DNA from: Litchfieldella anticariensis FP35 = DSM 16096
GTDB taxonomy: Bacteria; Pseudomonadota; Gammaproteobacteria; Pseudomonadales; Halomonadaceae
DNA: 64,000 nucleotides
Assembly: GCF_000409775.1 (NCBI RefSeq)
Contig: NZ_KE332388.1
Location: 678,777-742,776 of the forward strand
Direction of reading: 5' to 3'
Shown here: piece by piece, positions 29,507 to 38,064 of the stretch
How the letters are laid out: each line of letters starts with the position of its first letter
Position numbering within the stretch: position 1 is the stretch's first letter
Position numbers and translations under genes: made by a program
Notes under the pieces: model-generated
Database searches by the model: none
The model's input: the letters and a program-made list of their open reading frames with translations, nothing else
What the model was told of the DNA's origin: nothing

Positions 29507-29953
29507 TTACTCAGCCACGACCACCACGCGAACGCTCGCGCTGACTTCAGCATGCAGCTGGAGTGCGATGTCGTATTCACCGGTCTGGCGAATCGGACCT
29601 TCCGGCATACGCACTTCGCTCTTGGCGATATCGATACCGGCCTGAGCGATGGCTTCAGCCAGGTCACGCGGGCCAATCGAACCAAACAGCTTGCCCTCGT
29701 CACCGGCCTTGGCGACCAATGACAGCTCGATCTCGGCGAGCTGAGCGGCACGTGCTTCAGCTTCGGCCTTACGATCGGCAGCCTGAGCTTCGAGCTCAGC
29801 ACGCTGGGCTTCGAAGGCTTCCACGTTTTCTTTGGTTGCCGGTACGGCCAAACCGTAAGGCACCAGGTAGTTGCGGCCATAACCGGGCTTGACGGTGACC
29901 TTGTCACCCAGGCCGCCCAGCTTGCCAATCTTGTCGAGCAGAATGACTTCCAT
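29507..29953 (-). CDS. rplI: 50S ribosomal protein L9
   Basis: 148 residues. N-terminal rRNA-binding domain starts [19 protein letters not shown] and includes [13 protein letters not shown]; a long connecting helix rich in Ala/Glu/Lys and a C-terminal domain ([14 protein letters not shown]) follow, the standard L9 layout. Last gene of rpsF-rpsR-DUF2232-rplI. Confidence 0.98.
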   Translation of the reverse strand: MEVILLDKIGKLGGLGDKVTVKPGYGRNYLVPYGLAVPATKENVEAFEAQRAELEAQAADRKAEAEARAAQLAEIELSLVAKAGDEGKLFGSIGPRDLAEAIAQAGIDIAKSEVRMPEGPIRQTGEYDIALQLHAEVSASVRVVVVAE

Positions 29954-29968
29954 CTCGTTAACCTCTTG

Positions 29969-30823
29969 TCAGTTGCTGCGGGCCAACCGCGCGCGGAAAT
30001 TCGCTAGCGTATCCATGAAGGCCAGCAACAGCACAATCAGAATCATGGGCCAGGTGGTCACCAGCAATACATAAAAGGCCACCAGCCAGAGCCCGTTCAT
30101 CCCCTTGAGACCAATAACACCATGTACCAGCGCGATGCCCGCCACCAGCAGTGGCACCCAGGCCAGCATGGCCAGTGCCGGGAGCCCCAGCACCATCCCA
30201 ACCACACCCAGGACCACCAGGATGGAGAGTTCCTTGGGCGCCAGGCGTAGCGCATGAAACTCCTCGCGAAAGCCACCGGGGTTGTAGAGTCCCGCTTGCC
30301 AGCTTCGCGCCAGGGCCAGGCAAACCACTGAGGCCAATAGCACGATCAGCCCGGTGATTCCTCCGATCAGCAGCGCCGCCAGTTGCTCAGCGGCAACCCC
30401 TTGACCAGCAAGCTCCTGGAGCATGCGATCGACTTCCGGAGAACTCTGTCGCACCTGCTCGAGCAGGGGACCGGCTCCACCCGGCGGGAGGAATACACCT
30501 AGATGCACCATGCCGGCAGCTACCAAGGCTCCTACAATCAGCGCTTCGCTCCAGCTCATCCGCGAACGCAGCACCACTGCCATCAAGGTCACCAGCAACA
30601 CCGTGGCCAGTGGAATGGCGTCGCCTTGTACCCACCACCAACCGGAAGGCAGGGCGGCGCCAAGGATCACCGGTATCGCCGGAGCCAACCCACGACGCAG
30701 CGTTACCAGCGCGGCAATGGCGGCACTCAGCCAGAACAGCCAGGGAACCACAGCCGCAAGCACCGCCGCCCCCGTTGCATAGGGGGTGCCACGCATCAGC
30801 CAGCGGGCGATCGGGAGCATCAC
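29969..30823 (-). CDS. DUF2232-type integral membrane protein
   Basis: 284 residues with about eight hydrophobic segments (for example PWLFWLSAAIAALVTL, PLATVLLVTLMAVVL, LIVLLASVVCLALA, GLPALAMLAWVPLLVAGIAL) and no signal peptide. DUF2232/YybS-like proteins commonly sit between rpsR and rplI in proteobacteria, as here. The role is unknown. Gap to rpsR is 9 bp. Confidence 0.82.
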   Translation of the reverse strand: MMLPIARWLMRGTPYATGAAVLAAVVPWLFWLSAAIAALVTLRRGLAPAIPVILGAALPSGWWWVQGDAIPLATVLLVTLMAVVLRSRMSWSEALIVGALVAAGMVHLGVFLPPGGAGPLLEQVRQSSPEVDRMLQELAGQGVAAEQLAALLIGGITGLIVLLASVVCLALARSWQAGLYNPGGFREEFHALRLAPKELSILVVLGVVGMVLGLPALAMLAWVPLLVAGIALVHGVIGLKGMNGLWLVAFYVLLVTTWPMILIVLLLAFMDTLANFRARLARSN

Positions 30824-30832
30824 GAGCCAGGC

Positions 30833-31060
30833 TTACTGGTGGCTATCGGTGTACGGCAGCAGCGCCAGGTAACGCGCCCGCTTGATAGCGGTTGACAGTT
30901 GGCGCTGGTAACGGGCCCGGGTACCGGTGATACGGCTCGGAACGATTTTGCCAGTCTCGGTGATGTAGGCCTTGAGCGTATCGATATCCTTGTAATCGAT
31001 CTGCTTCACGCCTTCAGCGGTGAAACGGCAGAACTTACGGCGACGGAAAAAACGTGCCAT
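30833..31060 (-). CDS. rpsR: 30S ribosomal protein S18
   Basis: 75 residues, full length: [12 protein letters not shown], then the conserved [18 protein letters not shown] and [21 protein letters not shown]18 pairs with S6 on the small-subunit platform. It carries a single Cys at residue 10, so it is not the zinc-ribbon paralogue. Confidence 0.98.
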   Translation of the reverse strand: MARFFRRRKFCRFTAEGVKQIDYKDIDTLKAYITETGKIVPSRITGTRARYQRQLSTAIKRARYLALLPYTDSHQ

Positions 31061-31084
31061 TGATGAATCTCCTCTGGACGTGCG

Positions 31085-31471
31085 TTATTCGGCTTCGGCG
31101 ATTTCAGGGCTGCGCTCGCGGGGCTTGTCTTCACGACGCGGGCGCTTCTCTTCCGCCGGCTTCATCATCGGAGAAGCTTCGGTGATGGCTTCCTTGCAGC
31201 GCACGACCAGGCTACGGATGATGGCATCGTTGAAACGGAAGATGTTCTCGATTTCGTCGAGCGTCTCGCCGCTGCATTCAACGTTCATCAGCACGTAGTG
31301 GGCCTTGTGGATCTTGTTGATCGGGTAGGCCAGATGGCGGCGACCCCAATCTTCCAGACGATGCACGCTACCGCCGCTCTCAGTGACGAGGCTGGTGTAA
31401 CGCTCGACCATCGCCGGAACCTGTTCGCTCTGGTCCGGGTGGACCATGAACACGATTTCGTAGTGACGCAT
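31085..31471 (-). CDS. rpsF: 30S ribosomal protein S6
   Basis: 128 residues: [20 protein letters not shown] start, [20 protein letters not shown] in the centre, and a charged C-terminal tail ([16 protein letters not shown]) like the tail modified by RimK in E. coli. First gene of the operon; AAGGAG is close upstream of the ATG. Confidence 0.98.
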   Translation of the reverse strand: MRHYEIVFMVHPDQSEQVPAMVERYTSLVTESGGSVHRLEDWGRRHLAYPINKIHKAHYVLMNVECSGETLDEIENIFRFNDAIIRSLVVRCKEAITEASPMMKPAEEKRPRREDKPRERSPEIAEAE

Positions 31472-31584
31472 GGGTTCTCCTTACGGTTTGGCAGCTTCCA
31501 GCGGGGCCGTGTGAACGACGCCAGGGAAGCAAGGAGCTGATTTTCGGATGAATTGCCCATCCAAGCACGCCGATGGGCCGCGTC

Positions 31585-31613
31585 ATTGTAGTGATCGCCT
31601 TAGCTCGTTGCAA
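31585..31613 (-). promoter_or_regulatory. Sigma70 promoter of rpsF operon
   Basis: TTGCAA (31608-31613) and TACAAT (31585-31590) on the minus strand are exactly 17 bp apart, about 115 bases upstream of the rpsF start. The implied leader of roughly 105 bases could hold the S6:S18 autoregulatory RNA; CCG occurs just before the Shine-Dalgarno, but I cannot confirm the structure. Confidence 0.75.
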
Positions 31614-31675
31614 GCCGGAGAGCGCCGTAGACACGGCTTTTCCGATGCCGCTCACCACAGCAATTCCCCAGCCGC

Positions 31676-31697
31676 AGCCGGCTGGGGTTTCTTCAAG
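31676..31697 (+). terminator. Hairpin between rlmB and rpsF promoter
   Basis: CCCCAGCC and GGCTGGGG form an 8-bp stem with a 6-base loop, followed on the plus strand by TTTCTTC. The likely use is ending minus-strand rlmB transcripts, but there the downstream bases are poor in T. Possible bidirectional terminator. Confidence 0.45.
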
Positions 31698-31699
31698 CC

Positions 31700-31747
31700 G
31701 CGAAGCGGCGTTCTTCCAGCTTATGGCTTTATGGCTTTATGGCTTCA
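31700..31747. repeat. REP-like hairpin unit and TATGGCTTT triplication
   Basis: On the minus strand the rlmB stop TAA lies inside three copies of a 9-mer (TATGGCTTT on the plus strand), followed by AAGCTGGAAG, a CGCCGCTTCGCGGC hairpin, and TTGAAGAAA. The same order recurs on the plus strand at 58184-58272. This looks like a dispersed repeat placed at gene 3' ends. Confidence 0.65.
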
Positions 31748-32534
31748 AGCGTCTTTGCCTGACCACCTCGAACAAGCAGATGCCGGTCGCCACCGACACG
31801 TTGAGACTGGAGACCTGCCCCGCCATGGGCAATTTGACCAGGTTGTCGCAGGCTTCACGTGTCAGACGCCGCAACCCTTTGCCCTCTGCCCCCATCACCA
31901 AGGCGCAAGGGCCTGTATAGTCACCGTCATAGACACTGATCTCGGCTTCGCCGGCGGTCCCGGTAATCCATACTCCCAATTCCTTGAGGCGCGCCATGGC
32001 TCGCGCCAAATTGGTAACTTGGTAGACCGGCACCGCTTCCGCGGCACCACAGGCCACCTTGCGCACCGTGGCATTGAGCGGTGCCGCCTTGTCCTTGGGT
32101 ACGATCACGCCATGCGCACCGGCAGCATCAGCACTTCTTAGACAAGCGCCGAAGTTGTGCACGTCGGTGACTCCATCGAGAATCAGCAACAAGGGGGGGG
32201 CGTCTTTCGACCAGGCGCCCAATTTGAGCCATAACGACTCCTCACCCTCCGCAGCCAGGGGCGCACAAAAAGCCGCAATTCCCTGATGAGCCGCCCCCTG
32301 CGCCAGGTCATCGAGCACCTCGCGCGGCTGACGGCGGACGTGAGCGCCGCGTGAGCGAACCTGGTCGACCAGTTCACCGAGTCGCGTCTCCGCACCACCC
32401 TCCTGAACCCACAGTTCTCGGGGTGTCTCGTCACGCTCGAGTAGCGCACGTACGGCATGTACGCCATACACGGCATCGAGACCACTCGGAGGGCGAATAC
32501 CCGTACGGGTGGGGCGTCGCTTTCTGATCGACAT
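31737..32534 (-). CDS. rlmB: 23S rRNA Gm2251 2'-O-methyltransferase
   Basis: SPOUT/TrmH methyltransferase modifying G2251 in the peptidyl-transferase loop. 265 residues: an N-terminal L30e-like substrate-binding domain (VYGVHAVRALLER), then motif 1 DVHNFGACLRSADAAGAHG, motif 2 VMGAEGKGLRRL, and motif 3 LPMAGQVSSLNVSVA. A G8 run (C8 in the coding strand) lies at 32193-32200. Start codon overlaps the rnr stop by 1 bp, as in the usual rnr-rlmB pair. Confidence 0.96.
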   Translation of the reverse strand: MSIRKRRPTRTGIRPPSGLDAVYGVHAVRALLERDETPRELWVQEGGAETRLGELVDQVRSRGAHVRRQPREVLDDLAQGAAHQGIAAFCAPLAAEGEESLWLKLGAWSKDAPPLLLILDGVTDVHNFGACLRSADAAGAHGVIVPKDKAAPLNATVRKVACGAAEAVPVYQVTNLARAMARLKELGVWITGTAGEAEISVYDGDYTGPCALVMGAEGKGLRRLTREACDNLVKLPMAGQVSSLNVSVATGICLFEVVRQRRLKP

Positions 32535-34966
32535 CAGCGCTTCCCACCTCGCGACTTGCGTGGCCCACGGCGCGGCCCCTTGGTGGCCTCTCCCTCACTA
32601 CTACGAGGCTTGCGGCGTCGACCCTTGGGCTTGGCGCCTGATTTGGCATCCGCGTTGGCCGGTCCAGCGTCTTTCTGGTCCAGCCCCGGTTTGCGCCGAC
32701 GTGGAGCGCGACGCGGTCTCGGCTTGTCACCGACCAAATCGAAGTCGATCTTGCGCTCATCGAGATCGACTCGCGCCACTTGCACCGTGACCCCGTCTCC
32801 AAGACGATAGCCGACCCCTGAACGCTCTCCCTTCAGGCGATGCTTCTCAGGCTCATAGTGGTAGTAGTCGGAAGGCAGTGAAGTGACATGCACCAAGCCT
32901 TCGACATAGACCTCGTCGAGACGCACGAAAATACCGAACTGAGTGACCGAAGCGATGGTGCCATCGAACACCTCGCCAATCTTGTCAGACATGAACTCGC
33001 ACTTCAGCCAGCCTTCCACATCGCGTGTCGCATCATCGGCACGTCGCTCGGTCATCGAGCAATGTTCGCCGAGCTCAAGCATTTGCTCGAAGGTATAGGG
33101 ACACCATTTGCTGGGCGGATCGACGGGTGCACCTTCAGCGCGCAGCACAGTGGCTGTTTGACGCGGCCCGCGAATCACCGAGCGAATGGCACGGTGCACC
33201 AACAGATCCGGATAACGCCGGATTGGCGAAGTAAAGTGCGCGTAGGCGGGATAGGCCAGGCCAAAATGCCCCTCGTTATGCGGCGAATAAACCGCCTGGT
33301 TCATCGAGCGCAGCATCACTGTCTGGATGATGTCGGCATCGGGGCGATCCTTGATCACCTCTCGTAACGCCTGATAGTCCTGCGGTGTGGGCTCGTCGCC
33401 ACCGCCCAGCGACAATCCCAATTCATTGAGGAACAGGCGCAACTTATCGAGACGCTCGGGAGGCGGCGGCTCGTGGATGCGATACAGCGCCGGCAAGTCG
33501 TGCTTGTCGAGGAAACGCGCAGTGGCCACGTTGGCTGCCAGCATGCATTCCTCGATAATCTTGTGCGCATCATTGCGTTCCCGCGGCACGATGGTCTCGA
33601 TCTTGCGTTCATCGTTGAAGATGATCGCCGTTTCGGTGGTTTCGAAATCGATGGCACCTCTATCACTGCGCGAGCGGCGCAACAACTGGTAAAGCGCATG
33701 CAGTTTTTCCAGCGCAGGCACCAGGCTGCGATACTCCTGCCGCAACTCACGCCCTTCGGGGCTATCGGGCTCCTGAAGGATCTTGCCAACCTTGGTGTAG
33801 GTCAAACGTGCCTTCGATTGAAAAACGGCTTCGTAGAAGCGATAGCGGCTGATGGTACCAGTCTTCGAGATATTCAACTCGCAAACCATGGCCAGGCGAT
33901 CGACACCGGGGTTCAGCGAGCACAAGCCATTGGAAAGCAGTTCCGGCAACATCGGTACTACCTGTCCCGGAAAGTACACCGAGTTACCGCGGATATGCGC
34001 TTCCTGATCGAGCGGACTGCCGGTGTGTACATAATGCGAGACGTCGGCGATGGCCACCACCAGCTTCCAACTCCCGGACTTGGTTTTCCAGGCGCACACG
34101 GCATCATCGAAATCCTTGGCATCATCGCCATCGATAGTCACCAACGGCAGATGACGCAGGTCGATGCGATGGCCCTTGTCGGCTTCCGCCACCTCAGCGG
34201 ACATGCCGGCAATCTGCTCGTCCACCTCAGGAGAAAAATCGGCAGGGATGTCGTAGCTGCGGATGGCGATATCGATCTCCATCCCTGGATCCATGCGCTC
34301 ACCAAGCACCTCGACCACTTCGCCTACCGGCTGTACTCGAGTGTCAGGCTGCTGGACGATATGTGCCGAGACGATCTGACCATCCTTGGCACCACCGCAA
34401 GCACTATGCGGAATCAACACTTCCTGGGTGATACGGGGGTTCTCGGGGATCAGTATGCCGAACTCATCGTTATGTTGACGGTAGAGCCCTACGATAGTCT
34501 GGGTGTTGCGGGCGATGATCTCGGCGATAGTCGCCTCATCACGACCGCGACGGTCACGTCCACTGATGCGCACCAGCACGTGATCGCCATGGAAAACGCG
34601 GCGCATCTGTCGCGGTGGTAGCACTAGATCCGGCTTCTTACCGTCGTCACGCAACAAAAAACCGAAGCCATCGCGATGACCCAGGACCTTGCCCTTGATC
34701 AGATCCAGCTTGTCGATCAGCGCGTAGGCGCCTCGCCGGTCACGCAGCACCTGGCCGTCTCGCTCCATGGCCGCCAAGCGACGACGCACAGCCTCCATCT
34801 GCGCCTCATCCTCGAGGCCCAGCATGCGACTCATGTTTTCATGGGTAATGGGTTTACCGTACTCCTCCAGCCGGGCGAGCAGATATTCGCGGCTGGGAAC
34901 CGGCTTGTCGTATTTGCGGGCTTCACGTTCCGCGTGCGGATCGTCGCGTAGCGTCCAATAGTTCAT
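32534..34966 (-). CDS. rnr: Ribonuclease R
   Basis: 3'-5' exoribonuclease able to digest structured RNA. 810 residues from ATG 34966; the open frame continues upstream without similarity. Order: winged-helix N-terminal part (LARLEEYGKPITHENMSRML), two cold-shock domains, the RNB catalytic domain with TIDGDDAKDFDDAVCA supplying the Mg2+ Asp residues, and an S1 domain (GEVFDGTIASVTQFGIFV). The last ~90 residues are very rich in Arg/Lys, as in RNase R of related species. Confidence 0.97.
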   Translation of the reverse strand: MNYWTLRDDPHAEREARKYDKPVPSREYLLARLEEYGKPITHENMSRMLGLEDEAQMEAVRRRLAAMERDGQVLRDRRGAYALIDKLDLIKGKVLGHRDGFGFLLRDDGKKPDLVLPPRQMRRVFHGDHVLVRISGRDRRGRDEATIAEIIARNTQTIVGLYRQHNDEFGILIPENPRITQEVLIPHSACGGAKDGQIVSAHIVQQPDTRVQPVGEVVEVLGERMDPGMEIDIAIRSYDIPADFSPEVDEQIAGMSAEVAEADKGHRIDLRHLPLVTIDGDDAKDFDDAVCAWKTKSGSWKLVVAIADVSHYVHTGSPLDQEAHIRGNSVYFPGQVVPMLPELLSNGLCSLNPGVDRLAMVCELNISKTGTISRYRFYEAVFQSKARLTYTKVGKILQEPDSPEGRELRQEYRSLVPALEKLHALYQLLRRSRSDRGAIDFETTETAIIFNDERKIETIVPRERNDAHKIIEECMLAANVATARFLDKHDLPALYRIHEPPPPERLDKLRLFLNELGLSLGGGDEPTPQDYQALREVIKDRPDADIIQTVMLRSMNQAVYSPHNEGHFGLAYPAYAHFTSPIRRYPDLLVHRAIRSVIRGPRQTATVLRAEGAPVDPPSKWCPYTFEQMLELGEHCSMTERRADDATRDVEGWLKCEFMSDKIGEVFDGTIASVTQFGIFVRLDEVYVEGLVHVTSLPSDYYHYEPEKHRLKGERSGVGYRLGDGVTVQVARVDLDERKIDFDLVGDKPRPRRAPRRRKPGLDQKDAGPANADAKSGAKPKGRRRKPRSSEGEATKGPRRGPRKSRGGKR

Positions 34967-35148
34967 GCGGTAAACGTCCTTGATGAAATGGCGAGGAGCC
35001 GCGAGCGTGAGGCAATAATGCGAGGATTCATGATCATGCCAGCAGTATAGCGCCGCACAAGTCATGACCCAACCACTCCACTCCTGTGATGTCTCGCAAG
35101 ACCGGAAATATCGGGAGCTGAAAGTGGTTCACTCACGTCGCCATAGGC

Positions 35149-35176
35149 TTGCATTGTGCGATGGAATCGGTATCAT
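35149..35176 (+). promoter_or_regulatory. Promoter of tRNA-Leu genes
   Basis: TTGCAT (35149-35154) and TATCAT (35171-35176) with a 16-bp spacer, 12 bases before the first tRNA-Leu. Confidence 0.65.
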
Positions 35177-35187
35177 ACCGGCCACTT

Positions 35188-35274
35188 GCCCAGGTGGCGG
35201 AATTGGTAGACGCGCTAGCTTCAGGTGCTAGTGTCCTTACGGACGTGGAGGTTCAAGTCCTCTCCTGGGCACCA
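35188..35274 (+). tRNA. leuT: tRNA-Leu (CAG), copy 1
   Basis: 87 bases including the encoded CCA. Acceptor GCCCAGG pairs with CCTGGGC; anticodon stem CTAGC/GCTAG frames loop TTCAGGT with anticodon CAG; class II long variable arm; T-loop GGTTCAAGTCC. Reads CUG, the dominant Leu codon in high-GC genomes. Confidence 0.97.
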
Positions 35275-35366
35275 TCGATATCTCAGCAGGCAATGTTGTG
35301 ATATCAGAGGTGAAGACCTCATCGCAACGCTTGATAGCGTGGCAACAAGTCGAAAGATTCGTGTTC

Positions 35367-35453
35367 GCCCAGGTGGCGGAATTGGTAGACGCGCTAGCTT
35401 CAGGTGCTAGTGTCCTTACGGACGTGGAGGTTCAAGTCCTCTCCTGGGCACCA
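35367..35453 (+). tRNA. leuT: tRNA-Leu (CAG), copy 2
   Basis: Identical to copy 1 over all 87 bases, including CCA. The 92-bp spacer differs from the other spacer, so only the genes are conserved. Confidence 0.97.
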
Positions 35454-35488
35454 TCGGCCCAGCCAAGCGAACACGACATGCATGACAC

Positions 35489-35575
35489 GCCCAGGTGGCG
35501 GAATTGGTAGACGCGCTAGCTTCAGGTGCTAGTGTCCTTACGGACGTGGAGGTTCAAGTCCTCTCCTGGGCACCA
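35489..35575 (+). tRNA. leuT: tRNA-Leu (CAG), copy 3
   Basis: Third identical copy, 35 bp after copy 2. No clear terminator hairpin follows before the convergent nuclease gene. Confidence 0.97.
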
Positions 35576-35636
35576 TGCCCACATCCGTGTCATGCTCCCC
35601 TTATCCTCGAACCAACATCCAGATGTCATTTGCGGC

Positions 35637-36494
35637 CTAAAAGCGCGATGGCAGCCTAGCCACTTTCTCCAATTCCCATCCTTGGGTACGCACCTGCCCT
35701 TCCAGTCTCCCGGCCATGTCTTCGGACAGGTTGGGGAAGAAGTCCAGCCCCGTACGCATCTCGATCTCGTCGATGCTCACGACATAGCGATCCAGAGGCT
35801 CGTTACCTCTAACATTCTGAGGCATCAGGAAAGCCAGGGCCAAAGGCTGTTCGGCGGGCACCACAATGATCTTGTAGAAAGCCTCGGGAACTTCCACCAA
35901 CCCCACGCGATTGAGAGCATTATCGAGATATCGCTCGGGAAACACCGGCCCGGCGATCACCTGCAATGTGCCAAAACGTGGTACGAAATGATCGATTACC
36001 ACCTCTTCCAATCGTTGCCACAGGCGCCGGTTGAGGTCCGGCCGCTGCGGCGTGATATTGCTCATGCGAAAGGTATGGCTCTGGGCAACGCGCCCATGCA
36101 CGGCGGCGATGGCATAGTTGGGTGCCAGGTGACCACGATCGTAGCCACTGCCGAAGTAGCTATCGGTGGTAATCGGCCACAAGGTACGCCAGTCACGCTG
36201 AAAGTCCGGCCGCGCCCCAGCGTGAGGATCTTCCACGGCATGTAGGTAATAACTTACCCACAAGGGATTGACACGCAGATCTGACCAACCGACCAGGAAG
36301 CCGTCGTTACGCAATACGCGATGCACACTGGTGGGAGTCAAGGTTTCCCACGTTGGCACCCCCATCCAGCTCAGTTGATCCCGATACCCCTGTTCCTGGG
36401 TGTACCACAGCCCGGTAGCAACCATCACGAACACCAGGCTGACGCCAACATTGCGCGCCTGACGACGCCAAAAGGAAATCCGCTTTCTCATCAA
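35637..36494 (-). CDS. DNA/RNA non-specific endonuclease (NUC family)
   Basis: 285 residues. One membrane helix or uncleaved signal at about 16-33 (VGVSLVFVMVATGLWY) suggests export or membrane anchoring. The beta-beta-alpha-metal nuclease core is clear: YDRGHLAPN with the catalytic His, then FRMSNITPQRPDLNRRLW with the metal-site Asn. Likely degrades extracellular or periplasmic nucleic acid. Neighbours are unrelated. Confidence 0.92.
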   Translation of the reverse strand: MMRKRISFWRRQARNVGVSLVFVMVATGLWYTQEQGYRDQLSWMGVPTWETLTPTSVHRVLRNDGFLVGWSDLRVNPLWVSYYLHAVEDPHAGARPDFQRDWRTLWPITTDSYFGSGYDRGHLAPNYAIAAVHGRVAQSHTFRMSNITPQRPDLNRRLWQRLEEVVIDHFVPRFGTLQVIAGPVFPERYLDNALNRVGLVEVPEAFYKIIVVPAEQPLALAFLMPQNVRGNEPLDRYVVSIDEIEMRTGLDFFPNLSEDMAGRLEGQVRTQGWELEKVARLPSRF

Positions 36495-36589
36495 GTGACT
36501 GCTTACTCACTACCGATACACCGGCAACCCGGCCTCGGCAAGAAAATGGGCAACAAAACTCATCAACCGGATACCGCCCCAGTAAGGAC

Positions 36590-36865
36590 TTACCAACCGA
36601 CCGAGAACATGGTTTCGAGATCGTGGCGAGAATGTACCTGAAGCGCATTGAGAGTCTCCGTCTCGCGAATGCCCTCAACCAGGTTCAAACGCTCGGTCAC
36701 CAGTGTCGCCAGGCTTTCAAAGTCGCGGGTACGGGCAATGGCCACCAAGTCGTAACGACCACAGGTGGAGTAGACCTCACTGACGCCCTCAATGTCGGCC
36801 AAGCGTTCGGCGACAGCCTTGACTTGGCCTTTCTCGGTGTTGATCAGAATTACGGCATTCTGCAT
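36590..36865 (-). CDS. Stand-alone AsnC/Lrp ligand-binding (RAM) protein
   Basis: 91 residues from ATG 36865 (GAGGAG about 6 bases upstream). It is only the RAM effector domain of Lrp/AsnC proteins (AVILINTEKGQVKAVAERL, GRYDLVAIARTRDFESLA, VEGIRETETLNALQV); no helix-turn-helix is present upstream. Such stand-alone RAM proteins bind amino acids and may modulate full-length Lrp proteins. Confidence 0.88.
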   Translation of the reverse strand: MQNAVILINTEKGQVKAVAERLADIEGVSEVYSTCGRYDLVAIARTRDFESLATLVTERLNLVEGIRETETLNALQVHSRHDLETMFSVGW

Positions 36866-36952
36866 GGTCGCTCCTCTCCAGTAACTACCAATCTGACGGC
36901 ATGGCAATAATGACGATGGCGCGAGTATAGCAGCGCTCTCTTCATGACAGAA

Positions 36953-37444
36953 TCAACGGCGAGCTCCTTGCCTGGATGGAATAGCGCCTTCCAAGGCCAA
37001 TAGCTGTTCCTTGAGTGTCGCACCAGCGCTATAGCTTCCTATGCCATCGACAGCCACCACCCGGTGACAGGGTATCAGCACCGGCACGGGGTTGGCGTTG
37101 CACGCTGTACCGATAGCCCGTGCCGGATGCTCGCTTCCCAAGCGCCGAGCTAGATCACCATAGGTACGAGTTTCACCATAGGGAATACGCAGCAATGCCG
37201 CCCACACTTCACGCTGGAAGCCACTGCCTTCGACACCGAGCTCGAGGCTGAACGAGCGACGGCGACCATCAAGATATGCCAACACCTGTTCGCGAGCTTC
37301 CGCAAAGCACTCATCATCACGTTGCCAGTCATCGGGTACCGCCAGGGCACCGTCACTCTCCATGAAAGCCAAGTGGGTCAACCCTGTTTCATGACCAGCG
37401 ATCAGAATCTCGCCCAGCGGCGAGGCAAAGCGACAGTAGTACAT
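36953..37444 (-). CDS. ogt: Methylated-DNA-protein cysteine methyltransferase
   Basis: Suicide repair enzyme that removes O6-alkyl groups from guanine. 163 residues; C-terminal DNA-binding/active domain FQREVWAALLRIPYGETRTYGDLA, then IPCHRVV with the acceptor Cys and SYSAGATLKEQLLALE. The N-terminal part is short, as in Ogt rather than Ada. Confidence 0.95.
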   Translation of the reverse strand: MYYCRFASPLGEILIAGHETGLTHLAFMESDGALAVPDDWQRDDECFAEAREQVLAYLDGRRRSFSLELGVEGSGFQREVWAALLRIPYGETRTYGDLARRLGSEHPARAIGTACNANPVPVLIPCHRVVAVDGIGSYSAGATLKEQLLALEGAIPSRQGARR

Positions 37445-37675
37445 GTATGGCTCCTTGTCACAGGCCTATCTTCAGCGTCTCCCGCGACTGATTGCCGCAA
37501 TGCCATGGGCGGGATTCGCGCCCCCTGGGCCCCTTCGTCTAGGATAAAAAAGCCGACCCCTCAATGTAGGCGATTGTCGGAAGCTTCAACATAACAAGAT
37601 CATATAACCACCGTGACGAGAGTACCGCATGCCCCTGGCATGACCGGCGCTCACCAAGGACGTTAAGGAGAGACC

Positions 37676-37993
37676 ATGGCAAACCACAGTCGTCGTGACT
37701 TCATGCGCAACAGCCTGATGGGCCTGGCCGCCCTCCCTTTGGGCATTGGCGTGTTGTCCAAGACCGCTTTTGCACAGGACCTGCCACGCCTGGACCCGGA
37801 AGCCCCGGAAGCCAAAGCGCTCAACTATGTAGAGAACGCCAGCAACGCTAGCGACCATCCCGCCTACGAGGAAGGTGAGACCTGCGCCAACTGCATGTTC
37901 TTCCAGCAGGATACCGAAGGCTGTCAGCTCTTCCCCAACAATAGTGTCGAACCAGGTGGCTGGTGCCAGTCCTGGACCGCGAAAAGCGGGTGA
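37676..37993 (+). CDS. High-potential iron-sulfur protein (HiPIP)
   Basis: 105 residues. A Tat signal (SRRDFMRN, hydrophobic core, AFAQ) directs folded export to the periplasm. The mature part has the four cluster Cys in the HiPIP spacing (CANCMFF, then EGCQLF, then GGWCQSW) for one [4Fe-4S]3+/2+. Soluble electron carrier that can donate to terminal oxidases; the window also encodes a cbb3 oxidase, though HiPIP is 9 kb away. GGAG precedes the ATG. It converges with spoVR. Confidence 0.95.
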   Translation: MANHSRRDFMRNSLMGLAALPLGIGVLSKTAFAQDLPRLDPEAPEAKALNYVENASNASDHPAYEEGETCANCMFFQQDTEGCQLFPNNSVEPGGWCQSWTAKSG

Positions 37994-38020
37994 TCGCGTC
38001 ATACCCGCTTTACCCTCAAC

Positions 38021-38044
38021 GCGCCGCTGGTGTTCCAGCGGCGC
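38021..38044. terminator. Hairpin between HiPIP and spoVR
   Basis: GCGCCGCTGG/CCAGCGGCGC, a 10-bp perfect stem with TGTT loop between two convergent genes. The T-tract is poor on both strands, so it is an imperfect bidirectional terminator. Confidence 0.55.
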
Positions 38045-38064
38045 ATTCGCTTTGAGTATTCCTC

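Noticed and set aside
32193-32200. G8 run in rlmB as a phase-variable tract
   Set aside because: Shorter than tracts usually variable, lies in the middle of a conserved gene and encodes the conserved APPLLL region; kept only as a note.
33473-34621. 382-residue plus-strand open frame
   Set aside because: Antisense to the rnr catalytic region; no family features.
35188-35575. CRISPR-like reading of three long identical repeats
   Set aside because: The repeats are complete tRNA-Leu genes with CCA ends and irregular spacers.
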